From Cyclobacteriaceae bacterium (GTDB lineage: Bacteria > Bacteroidota > Bacteroidia > Cytophagales > Cyclobacteriaceae), in NCBI GenBank assembly GCA_019638285.1, contig JAHBUB010000001.1:236203-300202 (forward strand): a DNA stretch of 64,000 nucleotides. Reading direction: 5' to 3'. The translations under genes and the position numbers were made by a program. The notes below the pieces were generated by a model that saw only the letters and a list, made by a program, of their open reading frames with translations, made no database searches and was not told the DNA's origin. Shown in pieces: positions 26,912 through 35,566 of the stretch (position 1 is the stretch's first letter; every line of letters begins with the position of its first letter).

Positions 26912-27345
26912 TAAAATATTTATTGACCATTGGATTAATCTTCACGCTGGGATTAGCTACGTTTTCATGTGCTCAGAAAGCAAAACAAGGAAACGGTGAT
27001 GGATCCTCTCAGGAAACAGTTATTTCAGAAACGGTGCCCTCAAATGTGTTTCAGCAAAAAATAAAGGGCACAAAAGATGTCATTATTTTGGATGTACGAA
27101 CCCCTGAAGAGCTTACTGACGGATACATAGAGGGTGCTATTAATATTGATTTTAATGGACCTGATTTTCAGTCGAAAATAAAGGCGCTTAATAAAGATGC
27201 CACTTATATGGTATACTGCGCAAGTGGGATAAGGAGCAGAAAGGCGGCTAACCTGATGAAGGAAATGGAATTTAGAAGTGTATATGACCTGGCAGGGGGA
27301 TTCAAAGGCTGGAGCGCAAAAGGACTTCCTTCCGTTAAGCCATAG
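26881..27345 (+). CDS. Rhodanese-domain lipoprotein
   Basis: A 154-residue lipoprotein: a hydrophobic leader ends in LATFSC, with Cys30 as the likely lipidated residue, then a single rhodanese domain (about 50-152). The active-site loop CASGIRSRKA holds Cys113. Rhodaneses transfer sulfane sulfur; exported single-domain forms may act in sulfur delivery or oxidative stress, which is unproven. The ATG lies 31 bases inside the preceding T9SS gene in another frame. Confidence 0.88.
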   Translation: MQRLDTNNQIVKYLLTIGLIFTLGLATFSCAQKAKQGNGDGSSQETVISETVPSNVFQQKIKGTKDVIILDVRTPEELTDGYIEGAINIDFNGPDFQSKIKALNKDATYMVYCASGIRSRKAANLMKEMEFRSVYDLAGGFKGWSAKGLPSVKP

Positions 27346-27376
27346 TTTTAATAGAAAGGATGATCGGAGTGGCAGC

Positions 27377-29209
27377 ATGAAGGATAGATTAAAAATTTTT
27401 GTTTGGGGCTTCTTATCGTGGGTCATCTATTTTTTAGGAGCACGTGCATTTTTCATGATCTACCAGTGGGAGGGCACTTCCCAGCTTGATTTAACGGATA
27501 TTTTTTTAGCTTTTGCGAATGGTGTTAGAATGGATATGGCCATGGCGGGTTATCTCTCGCTATTACCCGGACTTTTGCTTTCCTTGCTTTTCTTTCTTAC
27601 AGGTAAGACACTATGGAAGTTTTGGTTTCCTTACCAGGTTGTATTAATTGTACTAACTACATTCATTGTAGTACTAGACGCTGAATTGTATGTCCATTGG
27701 GGTTTCCGCCTTGACGCCACACCTATTTTATATTTTGGAAAAGCAGCCGCTAGTTCTGGTGATCTATGGAAATCTGTTTTGCTGGTGTTGTTCTGGTTGA
27801 TTTCTTCAGTAGGTCTTAGCTATTTTGTTTTTAAGATATTCAGGCCGAGGTTCGGGCATATAAAGAAGACATCCTGGATAACACTCCCAGCGCTACTTGC
27901 AGCAACAGTATTTCTCATACTCCCTATAAGAGGCAGTCTTGGTATTGCACCTATGAATACCGGATTTGTGTATTTTAGTAAGAATAATCTTTATGCCAAC
28001 CATGCAGCGGTCAATGTAGTTTGGAATTTTGGATATGCCGTGCAGAAAATGGACAGGCTTCGATATCCAAATAATTTTTTTGACAAAAAAAAGACGGAAG
28101 AATATTTCTCTCAAATGTTTCCTCCTTTTGATTCTACCCGTTATTTACTCAATACCAAAAAGCCAAATGTAATTTTGATAGTGTTGGAGAGCTATACGTT
28201 TAGGTTTATTGAACCATTGGGGGGTATACCGGGTATTGCTCCCCGCCTTAGTAAGTTGGTGAGTGAGGGTATTCTCTTTGACAACTTTTATTCCAGCGGA
28301 GATCGCACGGACAAAGGCATTGTTTCTATTTTGAATGGTTACCCATCGCAACCCCAGACGTCCATCATCAAAGACCCAAAGAAAACGAAGTCATTGCCTT
28401 TTTTAAATCAGGCTTTTAAGAAAGAAGGTTACCACACGGAGTTCACATTTGGTAATGATATTGACTATTCGAATTTCAGATCTTATTTGATCAATGCAGG
28501 ATTTGATCACATCACCCACAGTATGGACTTTCCGCAGGAGCTAAATACCGGCAAATGGGGCATACCTGATCATTATGTATTTGAAAGATTTTTTACTGAG
28601 GCCGATACTTGTAGGCGTCCTTTCTTTAAAGCAATGTTGACCCTAAGCAGTCACGAGCCATTTGATGTGCCTATGAAAACTGTTATTAAAGGAGATGATG
28701 ATATAAGTAAATTTCTCAATTCTGCTTATTACACCGACAAATCACTCGGAGATTTTATTGACAAGGCAAAACAAACAGACTGGTGGAAAAATACACTCGT
28801 TGTAATTACCGCAGATCACGGTCATCCCAATCCAGATAACCAGGGGCTATCAAATCCAAGACGTTTTAGGATTCCGATGATATGGCTGGGTGGGGCCCTT
28901 GCGGTGAGAGATACCGTGGTGAATACATTGGGTTGCCAGGCGGATATTGCCAATACAGTATTGGGTCAGGTGGATATGCGTGATCGCTCATTTGGTTTTA
29001 GCCATGATATGTTCGATGCTTCCTACAAAAACCATTTTGCTGTTTTTATTTATAACAATGGGTACGGCTTTAAAACGGACAGTACACTGAGCGTTTTTGA
29101 TACCATAGGTGAAAACTATATTCGCGAAGATGGGAATCCGTCTGACTATGCTAAATCTCTAGGTAAAGCATATATGCAAAAGCTTTATTGGGATTTCAAC
29201 TCCCGCTGA
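27377..29209 (+). CDS. LTA synthase family phosphoglycerol transferase (sulfatase fold)
   Basis: About 610 residues: five transmembrane helices in the first 230 residues and then a periplasmic sulfatase-type catalytic domain. The nucleophile is probably Thr311 in SSGDRTDKGIVS; metal ligands include VLES near residue 275 and ITADHGHP near 480. LtaS/OpgB enzymes move phosphoglycerol from phosphatidylglycerol onto acceptors; in a Gram-negative the acceptor is more likely a surface or periplasmic glycan. ATG at 27377 starts at the first membrane helix; the frame opens earlier, inside the rhodanese gene. The 3' end overlaps the convergent DUF2062 gene by 25 bases. Confidence 0.88.
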   Translation: MKDRLKIFVWGFLSWVIYFLGARAFFMIYQWEGTSQLDLTDIFLAFANGVRMDMAMAGYLSLLPGLLLSLLFFLTGKTLWKFWFPYQVVLIVLTTFIVVLDAELYVHWGFRLDATPILYFGKAAASSGDLWKSVLLVLFWLISSVGLSYFVFKIFRPRFGHIKKTSWITLPALLAATVFLILPIRGSLGIAPMNTGFVYFSKNNLYANHAAVNVVWNFGYAVQKMDRLRYPNNFFDKKKTEEYFSQMFPPFDSTRYLLNTKKPNVILIVLESYTFRFIEPLGGIPGIAPRLSKLVSEGILFDNFYSSGDRTDKGIVSILNGYPSQPQTSIIKDPKKTKSLPFLNQAFKKEGYHTEFTFGNDIDYSNFRSYLINAGFDHITHSMDFPQELNTGKWGIPDHYVFERFFTEADTCRRPFFKAMLTLSSHEPFDVPMKTVIKGDDDISKFLNSAYYTDKSLGDFIDKAKQTDWWKNTLVVITADHGHPNPDNQGLSNPRRFRIPMIWLGGALAVRDTVVNTLGCQADIANTVLGQVDMRDRSFGFSHDMFDASYKNHFAVFIYNNGYGFKTDSTLSVFDTIGENYIREDGNPSDYAKSLGKAYMQKLYWDFNSR

Positions 29210-29664
29210 TGGGTCTTCCGCCATTTCACGAACAATCGATGTGAAATAAAATAAATGCTGAGACCAAGAGGAACGGATACAACTGCCCAGACCCCCACGC
29301 CAAGCGATATGGCAAACCCCACTTGTTTTAACTCGCCCCAAAAATCAATTTTAAATTGAGTCATGAGTTCACTCAATGTGTAAGGCAAAGGATTTACCCC
29401 AAATAAAAAAGTGCCCACCTTGATGAAGGGAAGGATGAGTATAAGCTGAAGGGGGTAAACAAAGTAGTGTACCAATTGAAGCATCACAATATTTACTTTG
29501 AAGATAGCGGCTACAGCAAAACAAAGAAAAGTGGTTATGCCCCATATGGGAAATATACCCACCACTACCCCCAGAGCACATGTGAGTGCCAATTTTTCAT
29601 TGGATATACCTTGCTTTAGGAACTCAACAAGTCTATTCCATAATTTTTTCCAGAGCGCCTTCAA
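29185..29664 (-). CDS. DUF2062 membrane protein
   Basis: A 159-residue integral membrane protein with the DUF2062 pattern: GVVVGIFPIWGITTFLCFAV, then a helix with HYFVYPLQLILILPF, and a C-terminal helix. Function unknown; the domain is often found with glycosyltransferases or alone. It follows the YdcF gene by 9 bases on the same strand and overlaps the LtaS-like gene tail to tail, so it is the last gene of the ABC-YdcF-DUF2062 unit. Confidence 0.85.
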   Translation of the reverse strand: MKALWKKLWNRLVEFLKQGISNEKLALTCALGVVVGIFPIWGITTFLCFAVAAIFKVNIVMLQLVHYFVYPLQLILILPFIKVGTFLFGVNPLPYTLSELMTQFKIDFWGELKQVGFAISLGVGVWAVVSVPLGLSIYFISHRLFVKWRKTHQRELKSQ

Positions 29665-29673
29665 CGAATGTAA

Positions 29674-30438
29674 TTAAATATAGCCTGCCACTGAGTAGGA
29701 AATATACCCTACCGTTTCTTTAATTAAATGATGCCATGTAGTGAGTGCATCAATTTTCGGGATAAATAATATATCAAAGGTAAAGGAACGTGGATGAGAA
29801 AGGAAATCTGCACTGAAGGAGTCCATCTGCCAGTCGAGTTTGTTGAAACACCCTATTGACCTTCTCATGTGGTAGCCTGAAGTAATCAGTATACATTGAT
29901 TAGGTTTTGTTCTTTCTAAGAGTATTTTCTTTACAGCCATTGCAGACTCATGTGTGTTTCTTGAATCACTTTCAATGACAATGTCTTCTGGGTTGACGCC
30001 CATGAGTATCATGGCATCTGCCAGATCGTTTGATTCCCGTTCGCCAATGTCTAATAGACGACCACTACCCCCCGAAACTAAAATTTTCTTAATAATCCCA
30101 AGCTTATACAACTGCACGGTATGGATCACCCGATCCGCTCCCCGTGAAAAATACACACGGTCATTGGGTTTCATCTCGGCCTTTGTTACACCGCTTAAAA
30201 GTATTCCCCATTCATACTTCTTCTTGATTTCTTTGTAGGGTGTGGCAGGTATTTCCCATACCGTCATCAATTCATTAGCAATAAATTCATTAGAGAATAA
30301 AAGCAGAAGTACAAGACCAGAAATAAAACACCTTTTTCTCCACTTCTTTTTAAAAAGAGCAGACAGTATAAATAATACAGTGATAATGACCAGCGGCATC
30401 ATCAAATAATTGAGTGTTTTGGAGAGGAAGAAAAACAT
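29674..30438 (-). CDS. YdcF/ElyC family protein (DUF218)
   Basis: A 254-residue protein with two N-terminal membrane helices (about 12-50) and a DUF218 domain. The conserved motifs are ILLSG near residue 79, KKILVSGGSGR, ESDSRNTHESA and ITSGYHMRRS. E. coli relatives ElyC (YcbC), SanA and YdcF affect envelope integrity and bind nucleotide-type ligands, but no reaction is settled. It starts 3 bases after the stop of the large ABC gene. Confidence 0.88.
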   Translation of the reverse strand: MFFFLSKTLNYLMMPLVIITVLFILSALFKKKWRKRCFISGLVLLLLFSNEFIANELMTVWEIPATPYKEIKKKYEWGILLSGVTKAEMKPNDRVYFSRGADRVIHTVQLYKLGIIKKILVSGGSGRLLDIGERESNDLADAMILMGVNPEDIVIESDSRNTHESAMAVKKILLERTKPNQCILITSGYHMRRSIGCFNKLDWQMDSFSADFLSHPRSFTFDILFIPKIDALTTWHHLIKETVGYISYSVAGYI

Positions 30439-30441
30439 AGA

Positions 30442-33400
30442 CTACATGCGCTTGGGTAGAGGATTTGAGACATTGCCCAATCCATCAACAATTTTTCTTA
30501 ATACCTCAAAGTAAAGAGTTAAACTCAGCACGAGGGTCATGAGCCATATCACTCCAAGGTTAAAGTAAAATGTGTCAATGTTAAAATTGAGAAAATACTT
30601 GGTAGGCATATAGAACTGTGCATCAAAATCAACGATATGTTTTGGTACTGGGTCTTTGTAGATTGGAAATATTTTTTGAACCAATTCATTTCCGCTTCTT
30701 ACAATACGGTGTTGTTCCACTGTGTTTTTTACAAGTTCTGAAATAGCTTCATTTTGATAATGGCTTTTAAATTCCTCGAATCTTTTTTCTCTTTCAGGAG
30801 TTGCTGTTTCAGCCCTTATAATTTCATCCTTTTTCTTATCGGCAGCATTATACCTCTGGATATAATATTTATTAAGTGTCTCCAAAAATGTTACAGTAGC
30901 AGAATAAATGCTTGAGTTATATTGATCCGGATAGAGCTGATCGATTTCAGTAAAGTTTTCATACCCAACAACATCAAGTTCTCTCTTGATTTCAGTTCTC
31001 AATAGTTTCAGATTGTCCGCCACTTGCTTCTTAATGTCTTCCTGTTTGGAAGTGTGGTTCAGGTTAATAAAAGCCAATTGAGACTGAAGCGCAGGTATAA
31101 AGTAGATTTTCTTATAATCCGATTCTGCCATCCGTTTATCATACGGATAGAATCTTTTTTCAAATTTATTGTCTTTAAACTGTGCAACCATCGCGGCCTC
31201 AAATGCCCACCGTGAGGCCATTAGGTCACCTACTACTGGAACACTTTCTGTATTACCAATGACAGGATTGAGCTTGTCGAATTTTACCACCACACCACTC
31301 AAAATAAGCTGTGGGATAAGCAGAATGGGTATAAGGATATAAATAGTGATGGCTGAGTTAAATGCGGATGATATATTTAGGCCCAGCAGATTAGCAAAAC
31401 AGGAGGTGGCGAAAAGGATGGCCCAATGGATTAATAACATGTCTTTAATCTCTAGAATATAATTGCCCACCAGCACAAACAGAAAAGTTTGAAATGCGGA
31501 AATGGCAAACAAGATTGAGATTTTAGAAACGATATAACTGCTTCTGCTCAGATGGAGGAACGACTCTCTTTTTAGTATTTTTCTATCCTTTATAATTTCT
31601 TCCGCGCTCACGGTCAAGCCCATAAAGAGGGCTACTATTACACTCATGAAAAAATAAGCCGGCATGTTCAGGTTTTTACTGAATACATAATCTATTCGAA
31701 AGGGGTCATCGGTATTGTAGTAGCGAACAATAAAGGCCAAAATAAACGCAAGAAGAGGAGCTTCTAAAATGTTGATGATCATGTATTGCCGATTGCTTAA
31801 CTTAGAAAGCATGTCGCGCAAGGAGAATAGTTTTGTTTGTTTAAACCATCCAGGGATATTCAGAGAATTATAAGGTACCTCCTCAGAGGGTATCACCTTT
31901 TCAATGGTAGTGCTTTTTTTAAATTTCTCCTCCCATTGTTCAGGAGAGAACCTCCTCTCACTGGTAAAATTCCCATATTCATTAATTACCCGGGTTTCTA
32001 TGATATTAAAAATTTGCTCCGGGTTAACATTGCCACACGATACACACTCCCCTTGATCACTATTGATAAGGTTAATGCTTTGTTTGAAGTAAGTAACTGC
32101 ATCTACAGGATTGCCATAATAAATCTGATATCCTCCCGAGTCCAGTATTACCAGTTTATCAAACATTTTAAAAATATCTGAGGAGGGTTGGTGAATTACG
32201 GCAAACACTAATTTCCCTTTAAGGGATAATTCTTTTAACAAATCAATAATGTTCTCTGAGTCACGTGAAGAAAGGCCGGAGGTCGGTTCATCACAAAAAA
32301 GAACTGTAGGCTCACGAAGTAACTCCAATCCTATGTTGAGCCTTTTTCTTTGGCCCCCACTGATGGTTTTTCTTAGAGGCGATCCAACGGTTAGGTCCTT
32401 CGTCTCCACCAATCCAAGGTCTTCCAGGGTGCGGGTGATTAGCCTGTATATTTGAATCTCAGAATAGTGATTAAAACAAAGCTTGGCCGCGAAATATAAA
32501 TTCTGAAATACTGTAAGATCTTCAATTAACAAATCATCTTGAGGAACAAAACCGATTACTCCTTCGATTTTGTGTGCCTGACGATGAATATCAATTCCAT
32601 TGATTAACACGTGACCTTCAGACGGCTTTTCAGTTCCATTAAGTACATGCAATAATGTTGACTTACCTGCCCCACTGGCACCCATTAAAGCCACAAGCTT
32701 TCCTGACTCCTCAAATACATTTACATTTCTTAACCCCAGCTTTCCATTCTTGAATTCATAAGAAATATTTCTGGCTTCAAAGCTTAACCTTTTGCCTTCA
32801 TTAAGTTGCTTAAATTGGGTAAGTACATCTCCGTAATAGATCGGTGTGATATTTTTCCACCGAATGGCACTTCCTGTTGCCAATACGTTGATCCTTCCCG
32901 ATTTCTGTGGCACTCCATTGAGAAATACATCTGAGTTCCCTAAATATTCAAAAAAATAAGTATCCGTACTTTTGATGTGCAATACGGCCACAAAACCATC
33001 CAACCCGGGACGATAAATGTGCTTACACTTTTCATATCCTTTCTTGTTACTATCAACGACAAGAATATCTTCATGGTCTAGTTTGTCTGCAGTTTTGGCC
33101 ATTAAAAACCTACCTATCAGCTCTATATCGGATTGGTTAATGTTGAGCGCTGCGCCTATTGTTTTGGTGAGGTAATCTTCGCGAGATGACACTTCACCAT
33201 CCGCCAAAACCACACTCATAAGTTCTACGATAATGACCATCTTTTGCTTTTGTGCAATCTCTTTATTGATGGAATCGCACATGAAAGCAATTGTCATTGC
33301 TTCTTCACTGGGCGACATGTTGTCGGAAAGCTCGTCTGAGTATTGGTCGAATAGTTTTAGTTTACTTTCAACGGCCTTTAAACTTAAATGGTCTGAAAGA

Positions 33401-33498
33401 AAAGACGCGATATGATCTCGTTCTAATTTTGTAACCAGGTCTTCTTTGGCAACAAGTGCGAACAGTCGAATGATGGCTTTAAGTACAGGTTCGCTCAT
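30442..33498 (-). CDS. TerB/FHA-ABCG fusion transporter
   Basis: A 1,018-residue half-transporter with extra domains. Order: TerB-like helices (about 1-135, motif VVLADGEVSSREDYL), an FHA-like beta domain (about 145-230), an ABCG-type ATPase (about 240-470: Walker A GASGAGKST at 273-281, signature ISGGQRKRLNIGLE, Walker B VLFCDEPTSGL), a CxxC pair in GECVSCGNVNP, then an ABC2 membrane domain whose last helix is separated by about 200 soluble, probably extracytoplasmic residues. Such fusions occur in Bacteroidota; the cargo is unknown. It heads a unit with YdcF and DUF2062. Confidence 0.88.
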   Translation of the reverse strand: MSEPVLKAIIRLFALVAKEDLVTKLERDHIASFLSDHLSLKAVESKLKLFDQYSDELSDNMSPSEEAMTIAFMCDSINKEIAQKQKMVIIVELMSVVLADGEVSSREDYLTKTIGAALNINQSDIELIGRFLMAKTADKLDHEDILVVDSNKKGYEKCKHIYRPGLDGFVAVLHIKSTDTYFFEYLGNSDVFLNGVPQKSGRINVLATGSAIRWKNITPIYYGDVLTQFKQLNEGKRLSFEARNISYEFKNGKLGLRNVNVFEESGKLVALMGASGAGKSTLLHVLNGTEKPSEGHVLINGIDIHRQAHKIEGVIGFVPQDDLLIEDLTVFQNLYFAAKLCFNHYSEIQIYRLITRTLEDLGLVETKDLTVGSPLRKTISGGQRKRLNIGLELLREPTVLFCDEPTSGLSSRDSENIIDLLKELSLKGKLVFAVIHQPSSDIFKMFDKLVILDSGGYQIYYGNPVDAVTYFKQSINLINSDQGECVSCGNVNPEQIFNIIETRVINEYGNFTSERRFSPEQWEEKFKKSTTIEKVIPSEEVPYNSLNIPGWFKQTKLFSLRDMLSKLSNRQYMIINILEAPLLAFILAFIVRYYNTDDPFRIDYVFSKNLNMPAYFFMSVIVALFMGLTVSAEEIIKDRKILKRESFLHLSRSSYIVSKISILFAISAFQTFLFVLVGNYILEIKDMLLIHWAILFATSCFANLLGLNISSAFNSAITIYILIPILLIPQLILSGVVVKFDKLNPVIGNTESVPVVGDLMASRWAFEAAMVAQFKDNKFEKRFYPYDKRMAESDYKKIYFIPALQSQLAFINLNHTSKQEDIKKQVADNLKLLRTEIKRELDVVGYENFTEIDQLYPDQYNSSIYSATVTFLETLNKYYIQRYNAADKKKDEIIRAETATPEREKRFEEFKSHYQNEAISELVKNTVEQHRIVRSGNELVQKIFPIYKDPVPKHIVDFDAQFYMPTKYFLNFNIDTFYFNLGVIWLMTLVLSLTLYFEVLRKIVDGLGNVSNPLPKRM

Positions 33499-33520
33499 AA
33501 ACGAGTTATTTTGAGTTCAC

Positions 33521-33555
33521 TAAAGATAATAAGGTTTGATGGTATGGAAGACAAA
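33521..33555 (-). promoter_or_regulatory. Candidate promoter of the TerB/FHA-ABC gene
   Basis: On the minus strand TATCTTTA (33528-33521) differs from TAnnTTTG in the last base. TTTG at 33555-33552 lies 23 bases upstream, overlapping the terminator's A/T tract. The gene's ATG at 33498 is 22 bases downstream. Confidence 0.35.
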
Positions 33556-33587
33556 AAAAAAGGATTGGTACACCAATCCTTTTTTAG
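33553..33587 (-). terminator. Intrinsic terminator of the lipoprotein gene
   Basis: A perfect GGATTGG/CCAATCC stem (33562-33568 and 33573-33579) with a 4-base loop is extended by an A-run on one side and a T-run on the other. It is therefore usable in both directions, but on the minus strand it lies 16 bases after the stop of the 33603-34493 gene. Confidence 0.8.
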
Positions 33588-33602
33588 TTGATGTTACCAG
33601 TA

Positions 33603-34493
33603 TTAGCCGGTGATCGAATTTCTTATTTTGGCAACAATGGTGGTGATCTCCTCAAGATTCTTGTCTGTTAAAACCAGGTCGGCCCTGTTATTTTTGATTT
33701 GCTCATCAATGTTAAGGGCGCGATAGCTTGCCTTTAGTGCAGTAAGGTCAGTCACAAGGCCTCCAACAGGTTCAGCCTGATCAATGCTGCTTAACATTTT
33801 CAAAAGCTCATCTACTGATTTTTCTTGTTCCAGAACAACACGCATTATAGGTGTTAGGATCAAATTCCTGGAATCGTCAGGAAGAATGTTCTTGGGGTAG
33901 CTTTTTATCAAACCAGTTGAGATATACAAACCTTCAGCGAAACTCCCTGTAAGGATTAAGGCAGCTAGTTTGGTTCTGCTGTCGCCCCTGAGGTAGTCAT
34001 CACTTTTTTGGATTGATCTGTTAAGTATTCTGGCCAAAGAATCTTTATTGCCAATATTGGACTCAAAGCTTTTTAGTACCTCCATGTCAAATGATCCAAT
34101 TACACCAAGATTATCAGCAAGCTTTTTGCAGACATTGAGATAATCAATTGCTTCCTGTGTTTTTCCGTAAGAACTTAAATAACCAATATCTGCGGCATAA
34201 ACACCAAGGTTTAAGGCTGCTTTATCACTAATAGTACCGTATTGGTCAACCTTTTGTTTGCTGTTTATCAGGCTTTGGTTGTATTCAGCACCTGTTGCTT
34301 CCAGCAAATAGGGGATTTCAGAAGGGGATGGAATATTATAAACTACGTCCTGAATCTGCTCTTGTAGGGATTCCTGGGCTTTTTTAAAATCTTCAGAGTT
34401 GTTGTTCTCCTCTTTAGTGGATGATCCGCAGGACCAAAGTCCAAAGGTCAATAAAACGAGCAGCGTAAGGGCATTAAAGTGAGTGAGTTTCAT
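33603..34493 (-). CDS. Conserved Bacteroidota lipoprotein of unknown function
   Basis: About 296 residues. The leader ends in FGLWSCGSS, so a cysteine around residue 22 is the likely lipidation site. The mature part is mostly helical with no catalytic motif I recognise; segments such as ALNLGVYAADIGYLSSYGKT and LADNLGV look like conserved family blocks. The ATG at 34493 starts the lipoprotein signal; the frame extends to 34592 without a better start. A strong terminator follows the gene, so it is likely monocistronic. Confidence 0.72.
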   Translation of the reverse strand: MKLTHFNALTLLVLLTFGLWSCGSSTKEENNNSEDFKKAQESLQEQIQDVVYNIPSPSEIPYLLEATGAEYNQSLINSKQKVDQYGTISDKAALNLGVYAADIGYLSSYGKTQEAIDYLNVCKKLADNLGVIGSFDMEVLKSFESNIGNKDSLARILNRSIQKSDDYLRGDSRTKLAALILTGSFAEGLYISTGLIKSYPKNILPDDSRNLILTPIMRVVLEQEKSVDELLKMLSSIDQAEPVGGLVTDLTALKASYRALNIDEQIKNNRADLVLTDKNLEEITTIVAKIRNSITG

Positions 34494-34796
34494 CTGTAGG
34501 TTTTGGTTTAAGAACCCAATTTTAACACATTTTTCATTAAGTGAAAATGGTATTATGTAAAAGTTTGCACCTCTATGAGTTCTATATGTCAATATTGTGG
34601 ATCAATGTTACAAGTTTCCCTTATCTGGTGGAGGATAGGGTATCATTGGAGTTGATAAAGTACCTGCCAGACCCTGGAACGGGTAGTAAAGATGAGGCGG
34701 AGCCCCTCAAGGAAAGTTTGTATGTTGTAAACTGACAAACTTACGTGCGGATTGTGAAATCAAGGTCTAAATTCCTAAAATTGCAGCCTATTTGAT
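34494..34796. other. Gene-free spacer before the tRNA
   Basis: About 300 bases between the lipoprotein gene and the tRNA. A plus-strand frame of 64 codons (34541-34735) has no recognisable domain, signal or start context. An imperfect inverted repeat lies at 34528-34549. The bases just before 34797 presumably contain the tRNA promoter; TAAAATTG at 34777-34784 is one mismatch from the -7 consensus. Confidence 0.4.
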
Positions 34797-34870
34797 GGGC
34801 CCTTAGCTCAGATGGTTAGAGCACCTGACTCATAATCAGGTGGTCGCTGGTTCGATCCCAGCAGGGCCCA
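34797..34870 (+). tRNA. tRNA with CAT anticodon, probably tRNA-Ile2 (lysidine type)
   Basis: A complete 74-base cloverleaf: acceptor stem GGGCCCT/AGGGCCC, D-arm TAGCTCAGATGGTTAGAGC, anticodon stem CCTGA/TCAGG around loop CTCATAA (anticodon CAT), and T-arm GCTGG/CCAGC with TTCGATC. The discriminator base is A and no CCA is encoded. CAT can be elongator Met or Ile2. The variable region and T-arm (TGGTCGCTGGTTC) closely resemble E. coli ileX, favouring Ile2, whose C34 would be modified to lysidine by TilS. Confidence 0.9.
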
Positions 34871-34885
34871 CTTAAAATTGTTCTT

Positions 34886-34917
34886 CTTTACCTGGTAAAG
34901 TACCATTTTGTTTTTTT
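34886..34917 (+). terminator. Weak terminator candidate after the tRNA
   Basis: A short palindrome at 34886-34900 (CTTTACC/GGTAAAG around one base, so at best five pairs) is followed by a T-rich run at 34906-34917. It could end the tRNA transcript but the stem is short. Confidence 0.3.
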
Positions 34918-34945
34918 AGTCTTTTTTCACTTTATAAAAGGTACT

Positions 34946-35566
34946 GTGGTAGCCAAGGGTTTTAAAAACATCATTTTTGATTTGGGTGGGGTGATTATCA
35001 ACCTGGATGAGTCCAAAACAGTAGCGCAGTTTGCTCAGATATCTCAACATCCCGCTTCCTCCATTGAACATCATATCCTTCATTTTGAATCCTATAAACA
35101 ATTCGAGAAAGGGCTTATTTCATCTGAGGCATTTAGAGAGGCATTGAGAAATAACTTTGGAATAAATGCCACCGATGATGAGATTGATGGTTGCATGAAT
35201 GCCATGTTGTTGGATATACCCCTGGAAAGAATCCAGCTTTTGGAATCGCTCCGAAAATCTTCACGGCTTTTTCTGTTGAGTAATACGAATCAGATACACT
35301 ATACTTGCTTTAATAAGATCCTCAAGGAAACTACAGGCGATGATAAATTAGATGTGTACTTTGAAAAGGCTTACTATTCTCATCAGGTGCACATGAGAAA
35401 GCCGGATTTGGAGATATTTGAGAGGGTGCTTTCAGAAAACAACTTAAATGCTACCGAAACACTTTTTCTTGATGACAATCTTTCAAATCTTGAAGGAGCA
35501 CAACAATTAAGGATAAACACCTTTGAAGTAAAGAACCCGAATCAACTTTTTGAACTGTTCGTATGA
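34946..35566 (+). CDS. HAD-family phosphatase (YihX-like)
   Basis: A 206-residue HAD hydrolase. Motif I is IIFDLGGVI with nucleophile Asp12, motif II LLSNTNQIH, motif III RKPDLEIF and motif IV FLDDNLSNLEGA. This set matches E. coli YihX (alpha-D-glucose-1-phosphate phosphatase), including the Gly instead of the usual second Asp of motif I. The substrate is not provable here. The start is GTG at 34946. The stop overlaps the next gene's ATG (ATGA, 4 bases), so it is cotranscribed with the site-2 protease. Confidence 0.9.
   Translation: MVAKGFKNIIFDLGGVIINLDESKTVAQFAQISQHPASSIEHHILHFESYKQFEKGLISSEAFREALRNNFGINATDDEIDGCMNAMLLDIPLERIQLLESLRKSSRLFLLSNTNQIHYTCFNKILKETTGDDKLDVYFEKAYYSHQVHMRKPDLEIFERVLSENNLNATETLFLDDNLSNLEGAQQLRINTFEVKNPNQLFELFV

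Noticed and set aside
34541-34735. Small 64-codon frame upstream of the tRNA
   Set aside because: No domain, signal peptide or start context. It may be chance in a 300-base spacer, so it is listed only as a gap note.
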